DNA of 64,000 nucleotides from Isoetes taiwanensis (taxonomy: Eukaryota > Streptophyta > Lycopodiopsida > Isoetales > Isoetaceae), in contig JAJEKV010000032.1 in the NCBI GenBank assembly GCA_021234155.1, forward strand, positions 1,830,783 to 1,894,782, in the 5' to 3' direction. This document shows, piece after piece, positions 57,756 through 64,000 of this stretch. Numbering within the stretch: position 1 is the first letter of the stretch; every line of letters begins with the position of its first letter. Position numbers and translations under genes: made by a program. The notes beneath the pieces were generated by a model. It made no database searches. It saw nothing but the letters and a program-made list of their open reading frames with translations, and had not been told where the DNA came from.

Positions 57756-59700
57756 CTTGAATGGGCGAGCCTAACCTTCAGACCGAAGCCTGCTCAAAGA
57801 TCTCTGCTGCAAAGGCTAGCCGTGACGACCGCCAAGATAAATGTTATCCAATGTCATGCCTGGACACCGAAGCGTGGCATTTGTCTTCCACAGCCCAACT
57901 CGGCAATGCTGACAAAGCTCTCCTCACGCCAGCCTCCCCAACCCATCTTTCACTACAAGGCACAAGGGTCTTTTATCACTTCCGCATGAATATGCTCTGA
58001 TTGAGACAAAAATTTCTGCCTCAATCCTGATGATGTGCACCAGGCGATAGAGGCACTGGATTTGCATGTGTAGCAGCATTGCGGCCCCGGCCCAACATGG
58101 GATTTATGTGGCGCTGATAATGTGTCGCCTGACTGCTCGAGGGTGCTTCGGCATCCCATAGCTTAATGAGAAAGCATGTATCAAGGTATTGTCTGAGATC
58201 GGCGACCGGGCCTCCATTTGCACTTTTCTGGATGCACCTCAGATTCTCACATTCCATCCGCCAGCCACGAAGCCTTTTCTCGCCAGTTGTGCTTTTAGGC
58301 ATTGAGGCCCCATTGCAATGTATAAGCGGTGTTAGAGACGAAGACGTCCATACTAACCACCTTCGAAGTAAACGATGTGTTTGCCAAGGGCCTCTTTGAA
58401 GAGGTAAGAAACCGCTTCCCTCGCAATGTAAAGATCTCGGGTGGGGACTTGACTTCACCTTCTCGTGTCCCCGTACTAAGAAAGCTTTTTGTACCTCAAG
58501 CCCAAGTCATTCCAAGTGGTCACTCTGACTTGCACTGCACCCCGGTGATAAAAGCACGGTTCTACTAGCACCTGAATAGGTGCAATTGGTGGCCTAATCA
58601 TACAACTCGCTGTGGCTATTGTTCTCCGCTGTATAGAGTGCTTCCAAACTCCCACAAGTGCTCGCGAATGGGATAGAATCGCCCCGCTCATGGTCGACGA
58701 ATTCCACCAAATGTTTGTGTTTACACCACTTCCGGGATTTTAGCCACAATATGAGGATTGAGGCCTGTAGTCATGCGGTGGACGATACCGTAACTACTTT
58801 GCTTTACATGACGCCGCATATCAATCACCCGCATAATGTGTCCGTGAGTATCAGATGGCGCTAAAAGGTCCGGGCTCGAATGTGCGCTAGAGGTCCACAT
58901 CAGTCGCGATAGATCAGTCACTCGATGATCTAGTGCGGTGGAGGAGCCCCCGCGCTCCATTTATCACGAGCCATTCTCCAAAATTTATCACATAACAAAG
59001 CCAAATAGTGTGGAGAGAGAGGTGGGCATCCTCGCGCACTCGATATCGCTGGAATGGTGGTTGGCCCGGCTTAGTTAAAATTTCGGCCACCGGGCATGTC
59101 TCATATAAATCTATACATCGCAGTTTTGCGCTCTACAGGACGCCTAGCCGTAATCTTGCCCACTCCCTAGGCAATGTTAAAGCCTTATTAAGTCTACGGG
59201 CGTTAATACGACGGCCGACGGGTTCCCCGGCGCCGGTGTAGACTTCAATATCTGCGATGACCGGGCCGCTGTGCGCGGCCTCCCCGATGCCGATGGGGAA
59301 GTTTGAGTTCCCGGCCGATGAAGCTCACGGCTCCGTGGGCCGGCATAGAATGTGAGCTCATCTATCCTCAGAACCTTATGTCCCCGTGACTCGGGAGGTT
59401 CTTGATATCATGGAGTGTCAAATATGTTTCACCTTGAATGATAACCTGGGTTAGATCGGGTGATGCCTAACTCCAAGTGGTGGAGTCGCTCTTGTTGTTT
59501 CAACCCTTCTTCGGCCGGGAGGTCTTCTTCTTCGCTTGTCGCCTCGTGATAGGGTCGACGCCGATGATGTCTTCCACGCCATACCCATGTCCTTCCCCTG
59601 CCTTTTCCTCCTCGCCTCCGCCTTCAGACTCAGAGACTGGGCCTCTTCACTGCTGTGGCCATGGGTTCAAGTTCTAAAGGCTGGAAATCGCAGGGTTCCC
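57756..59700 (-). mobile_element. LINE relic, - strand, RT region
   Basis: On the - strand an ADDVDL-like RT catalytic block can be read near 58,915-58,885 with one frame change (ATDVDL), followed in sense by a phrase ending AHIRA. Further along, 'ggcaaacacatcgtttacttcgaa' near 58,385-58,360 encodes KHIVYFEGG, matching RHIVYF in the LINE at about 49.0 kb. This fixes the family and the orientation. The 3' tail is not recognised, and the frame is broken many times. Confidence 0.6.
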
Positions 59701-60350
59701 CCATCCTGGGTTTGGGCTCTTGGGGACAAGAATATAGCTACACCAGAGTATAGGAGAAATATCTCTTCCTATTTATGGATATAGTCATGAAGTTGGGCAT
59801 GCGGCAGCCTTTATTTTCTAGGTACTTGTCTATTTTGGGATATCCCGCAGTCGCACCTGAGAGCCATGCTAGGATGCAAAATATCCCATGTGGGGAAGTT
59901 CTACCGTAGAGGCCTTTATTTTGGCATGGAACCTTACCATGATCTCTTGATAGAAGGGAGTAGCGATGGTGGTGATCCATCGATTCTCAAAGATAGCCGT
60001 AAGATCGTTGATGTCGCCTTTCACCACAGGAGCGCATAGCGGTACCATCGCTCAATGCGTAGTTGCTACAGATGCCGATCGCTATCGTAAACGTGATCCG
60101 GAAGCTACCGAGCTGAAAATCGCCTTGAGTAGAGGAGTGATAGAGTAGGGTGCAACAGCGGGTTGTGGTCCTATAGCCAAACCCTAATTTGAGAGGAATT
60201 TTAGGTTTGGGGACATCTTATCACTTCGGTGTCCTATTATGCATTTGATAGGTAATCTAGGTTAAAAGAGTTCATCTTAATGGTCCTGGTTGCACAAATT
60301 TCCCATCTACTTTGGAGGTACCGAAGGAAGCTTGGTCATTTTGGATTCCA
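59701..60350. other. Unassigned stretch
   Basis: No gene recognised. A - strand frame of 80 codons (59,738-59,980) and a + frame of 60 codons (59,966-60,148) show no known domain; they may be the 5' remnant of the adjoining LINE. Confidence 0.3.
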
Positions 60351-60355
60351 CTCCT

Positions 60356-60422
60356 CACACAGCCATGCCGAGAGCCATTCTCAAAAGTTTGGAAATGCTC
60401 CCACACTCAGGAGGGGTGGCCC
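60356..60422 (+). repeat. Palindrome repeat, copy 1
   Basis: 'cacacagcc' then the core GCCATTCTCAAAAGTTTGG+AAATGC (about 60,374-60,398) and 'ccacactcaggaggggtgg'. The core is a near-perfect inverted repeat, one T shorter than the best copy. Confidence 0.8.
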
Positions 60423-60549
60423 TCGCTGGCTCCAGATGGCTCGTATTCTTACAATCTAAGGATAGAATCCTACTTTCTATCTCAACGCAGTGCTAAGGGG
60501 TCTCGTGTCTATTTTCTATATTTGGGCAAGTCCGGCATGATCAAGCAGT

Positions 60550-60620
60550 TAAACACTTCCCACACAGAGCCATTCTCAAAAGTTTTGGAATGCTCCGTGC
60601 ACACTTCAGGAGGGGTGGGG
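60550..60620 (+). repeat. Palindrome repeat, copy 2
   Basis: 'cacacagagcc', then 'attctcaaaagttttggaat' and 'gctcc' (about 60,569-60,595), then 'acacttcaggaggggtgggg'. The flanks match copy 1 on both sides, so the repeat unit is about 65-70 bp and not only the palindrome. Confidence 0.8.
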
Positions 60621-62015
60621 TCAAAAACACTCCATTTTTGTCCAAATTAGCTAATTTCAAATGCACATACTTCATTATTACAACCTTTATTTCATTTACA
60701 CTTTTGCACTTCAAGCTTGATCAAAACATATTTTCATATTTACAAAGTTTTGTAATTAATTTTCATATCATGTTAGCAATCTTCCTTCTTTTATAAACCT
60801 AGCTAGCTTCATGTCTCCTAGGTATACAAGGGACTCTCTTTGCATGGAGAGCACATGCTGAGTCTTCAAGTTGAACTAGTTTTTTGCTTTTGTCGCTTCC
60901 CCGATACTTATTGGTTTCTACTCTTGCGTGATTTTCCTGTCAATCTTAAGTGGAAGGCAGCCTATCAAAGAAATCAGAAGTTCTCCTGAAGTGTTGACCT
61001 CCTCGAAAGAGTTTTGCAAAAATAGGAGTCCTCTTCATCGGCTTTGGGAGTATCGGCCTTCTGTGGCCTTCAAAGTGTTCTTCTTAGATGGTCTTCCCTC
61101 CATGTATTAGCATACCTTATTTGTTTTCGTAATTTCAGCATCTCCATAATTGCGAATTTTCCTCAGATTCTGCTTTATATTAACGATTCTACAAGTCGGT
61201 TTCGGTTTCTTTGATCTGTTGTCGCTTCTTTTCACATTTTGCAGGTTACGGCAGACTTTTTCTTCCCCTTATTATCTTACTGCTTTATTGTCCCGGTTTT
61301 CATTGACCTTTGATCTTCATCTTTCATCCGGACTTTGGTTCCGATGAAGACGCCGGTTGTTCGTCGCTCCCGCTTTCCCTTTATGTTTCACCCTTTTGTT
61401 AGGGCGACTTTGTTTTTCCGCCTGAGCTTTTGGCACTTCGCTCCTTTTCCTTTGTCCGCTTTCACTTTGTCGCCCTCCCCGACCTTTTTTTCGCTTCCAC
61501 GATACCTTCTTCCTTTTCAGCCGCTTCATTTCCTCTTTTTCCCCGCTTTAACTTATCGTAAGCCTTCCTTCCGGTAGTGGTTGGTCCTCCTCGCCCGTCC
61601 TTCCTTCCATTGTTCTCGATTTTTCGTGGTTTTCCCCGCTTTCATCGATTTTGTGTTGTTCTTTGTTTTCATCTGCTGTTTCGCCATCCTCCTCAAAGAC
61701 TTCCGGATTTATGTCATACTTTTGTTGCCTGCCTCAGCTCTCTGGCCTTCGTTGGCCGCGGCGGATCCGGCTACTGGCGTAACGGGTTCTGCATAACCAT
61801 TCGAAAAGATTTGTTTGCGCGGGCCATATTTTGTGAAATACAAGCACTCCGCTTTCCGAAGCTTCTAGAAATTGCCTTCGACTGTATGCCTTTTAGTCGG
61901 TCTATTTATAGTTCCGGAGATTTTAGGTTTGACCTGCAATTTCTGCTGTCAGACTCATTCTCAATGCATTAGTGTTCTGATTAATATGATAGTTCCTTTT
62001 AGGCAGTACTTCCAT
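60621..62015. other. Pyrimidine-leaning unassigned stretch between palindrome pairs
   Basis: No domain recognised. From about 61,150 to 61,700 the + strand is T/C-rich; overlapping open frames (61,335-61,577; 61,577-61,972) are rich in Phe, Pro, Ser and Leu and look compositional. Because two palindrome repeats lie at each side, it could be the interior of an undescribed element. Confidence 0.3.
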
Positions 62016-62085
62016 TACTCACACAGTATAGAAGCATTCTCAAAAGTTTTGGAAATGCTCACAGCATCAGTAGGGGCCACACCTT
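62016..62085 (+). repeat. Palindrome repeat, copy 3
   Basis: The 25-base core at 62,034-62,058 (GCATTCTCAAAAG centre, then TTTTGGAAATGC) pairs with itself at 11 of 12 positions, counting one T-G wobble. It is followed by 'tcacagcatcagtaggggcc'. Confidence 0.85.
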
Positions 62086-62224
62086 TTACCAAACTTCGTT
62101 TTATAAGCAGCTTAGTGTTAGGACATTACATTCCTAGCTCAAATTCAAAAGTTTAAGCCACTTATACTATCGTGATTGCTCTTAATTATGCATCTAGCTA
62201 GGTCAACATGGTCAACCACTGTTG

Positions 62225-62285
62225 TATGCACGTAGAAGCATTCTCAAACTTTTGGAAATGCCTGTGGCTTAATTGTGAGGGTCAC
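62225..62285 (+). repeat. Palindrome repeat, copy 4
   Basis: 'gtagaagcattctcaaact' and 'tttggaaatgcc' (core 62,238-62,261), with 'gtgagggtcac' downstream. It shares the 'agaagcattctcaaa' entry with copy 3. Confidence 0.8.
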
Positions 62286-63400
62286 TTTCTAATGGCCATA
62301 ATTTTTCGTGGTTTTCCTATAATTCTTCCTAATCCTAGCATTACTCTTTCTTTTAACGCCTACTGATTGGAATTTTTTTTTCCAAATTCTCGAGGTTCAT
62401 GCTTGGGATTGCTATTCCTAAAGACTCGAGCTCCAATGCTAGTTCTAATAGGAATGAACAAGGTCTCATCTGGTCTACCAAGATCATGCTCGATACTTTA
62501 TTAGGTGATCCCCTTGATTTTACGATGCCCCGAATGGGACGTATAGGCTGTGTTCATCCCCCGCGTACCAACCGACAAGGGCCATCCACCCGACACCAAT
62601 CCTTGACAAAGGGGATCGATGAGGTTGTTCTGAGGCCATTTGCCCCGCCTTCCTGACCGCCCTAGCCGCAGGTTGGAGTAAACATACAAGCACATGACAT
62701 CAATATATCAACAAAGTCACCGGCGGGTGACTACACTATAACATATATGTGTATGAGCACATCAATACATCATCATCACATGGGGATCCTACCCAATGGC
62801 TCTGACTCCAAGGTATGGACCGATCGCTTGGGCCTCCCGTGTCATTGCGCACTAATTCAAGAAATGGATTACCGCATAGAAACATGGATGTTGGGTAGTC
62901 CACTCTCTCGTGCACACTTGCAGTGTAGGCTGAAGAGTCTTGGGACTGACCCGGTATACCGTAAAGCCAAGTGCCATCATTGGCTGCATCTCCCCAAGCC
63001 TCATGAGGCAGGAGTGAGAGTCTCCTCCTCTCCTAGGCATGCATGCCCATCACAAGCTTTAGCTAGAGGGCTAAACAAAACGACTCAATTTGAACTCCCA
63101 TTGAAGGTGACGGATCACCCAAGAGGTGTCGAGCTCATGTTTCTGCTCCACACGCTAGACACTAGCCTGGCAAACCATTAGCCTAGCCCGCCTAGGATCC
63201 CCAGCCACAATCGTGAGGGGTCAACAAGATGGACAAGTCCTCTTATTCCACCTGCCTGAGTCCCCGCTTACCCGCCAAATCAGCGCGCTCTTTACACTCT
63301 GGCCCATTTCAATGGGAACCACGAGTTTATTCAGGATCATCTCAAGTACCATAATTTCGTACCCCACCCCCTTCCCACATACAATGTGAGAGCATAGAAT
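62286..63400. other. Unassigned stretch with two open frames on +
   Basis: Open frames of 85 codons (62,399-62,656) and 144 codons (62,747-63,181) occur on the + strand. The second contains scattered Cys and His (for example CHHWLHLPKPHEAG) but no known motif. I would not call either a gene without homology or transcript support. Confidence 0.25.
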
Positions 63401-63405
63401 GAAAC

Positions 63406-63428
63406 CATCATCATCATCATCATCATCA
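63406..63428 (+). repeat. (ATC)n microsatellite
   Basis: Seven to eight perfect ATC units. The acidic Asp run on the other strand is compositional. Confidence 0.95.
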
Positions 63429-63838
63429 AGAACCAAATAACAATAAGATCTAATCTACCTAAATATAAGGCGGTTAGGTTCTCTTTTCATTGGGCCAGAT
63501 CTTAGGATCTATGGCACGATAGGACTGATCTAACATACCATCTCAGCCTACGCTCTGCTAAGAGTCGCTTTGCATCGTGAACGCAGTTACTTGATCCTGG
63601 CTTGCCCAGCCTCGGTCAAGGCCCATGCCTCGCTCTCTGCACTGGGGCACTGCTCCTCATGAATCTGCACGCAAAGGCCTGCAATGTGCCCGCAATGGAA
63701 TGTGTTTGGGCCCGGTTCGGGAACTCGAAGACTGTGAGGACCTCGTGATCTAACAGAGAGTCCTGGGGACTTGCGTCACGGATTTAAAAGAAGAGAAGTA
63801 AAGAAGGAAAAAATGGTAACAAATGAGAGGAAACATAA
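63429..63838. other. Unassigned stretch next to a possible LTR
   Basis: No gene seen. If the neighbouring LTR call is right, this is internal (leader) sequence of a - strand LTR element. A purine-rich run 'aaaagaagagaagtaaagaa' lies at about 63,787-63,810. Confidence 0.25.
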
Positions 63839-64000
63839 GCTTTGATATCAATGATGAACACATGAGCTCCCTAATGAGAGAGAAAAACCGGAAGCAGATA
63901 AGACTCAAAATCATCTAAAACCTACCATGTGCTAGCTCTACTCATATATATAGCACAATGGCCTCTTCCAATATATTACCACCACTTTTGAATGAAGGAG
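63839..64000 (-). mobile_element. Possible LTR end with primer site, - strand, cut by window edge
   Basis: On the - strand, 'ctatatatatgagtagag' (TATA-like, about 63,955-63,938) is followed by a transcribed-looking stretch ending 'gtgttcatcat', then TGATATCAAAGC (63,850-63,839). The last resembles a diverged initiator-Met-tRNA primer site (TGGTATCAGAGC). The rest of the LTR lies beyond the window, so this cannot be confirmed. Confidence 0.35.

Noticed and set aside
60356-62285. CRISPR-like array
   Set aside because: Only four copies with unequal spacing, and the window is plant nuclear DNA with retroelements and an intron.

Overview
This window reads as nuclear DNA of a land plant with a large, repeat-dominated genome. 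The only gene I can defend as intact encodes a PYR/PYL/RCAR-type abscisic acid receptor (35,691-36,581, + strand, one small intron). Around it lie decayed plant-type mobile elements: a CACTA (En/Spm) TNP2 transposase relic, copia-type LTR fragments with initiator-Met-tRNA primer sites, a miniature TRIM element, and several LINEs with endonuclease and reverse-transcriptase remnants. The element mix and low gene density would fit a fern or another non-flowering lineage, but the sequence does not prove the lineage. I see no bacterial operons, rRNA, convincing tRNA, CRISPR or organelle genes.

Layout. 0.2-1.9 kb: CACTA transposase pseudogene. 3.7-20.0 kb: a tandem array of about 1.07-kb monomers (15 anchor sites plus one decayed edge copy), with a second monomer type interspersed. 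20.3-21.05 kb: a long polypyrimidine tract. 21.17-21.56 kb: four copies of a roughly 100-bp repeat. 21.6-27.3 kb: unassigned, with an A/T-rich minisatellite and a CG-rich segment. 27.6-29.9 kb: a + strand LINE. 30.0-33.2 kb: copia 3' end, LINE tail, LTR with primer site, and a TRIM. 35.0-36.6 kb: the receptor gene and its 5' flank. 37.2-40.2 kb: minisatellite, 730-bp polypurine tract and two 5'-truncated LINEs on the - strand. 40.9-44.1, 47.9-48.2 and 53.65-56.3 kb: copies of a second dispersed repeat family. 48.2-53.6 kb: the most complete LINE (- strand). 57.8-59.7 kb: another - strand LINE relic. 60.3-62.3 kb: two pairs of a 25-bp near-palindrome. 63.8-64.0 kb: a possible LTR edge.

How it fits together. 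One LINE family explains much of the right half. Five insertions (29.85, 31.1, 38.5, 39.1 and 48.2 kb) end in a similar 3' tail followed by simple sequence that is mostly pyrimidine-rich in the sense direction. The polypurine tract next to the 38.5-kb tail may be an overgrown tail of this kind. Transposon reading frames are broken by small indels at high density, and the tandem monomers differ mainly by short indels in G/C-rich spots. That could be real decay, or consensus error in heavily methylated repeats; the clean receptor gene argues against uniformly poor sequence.
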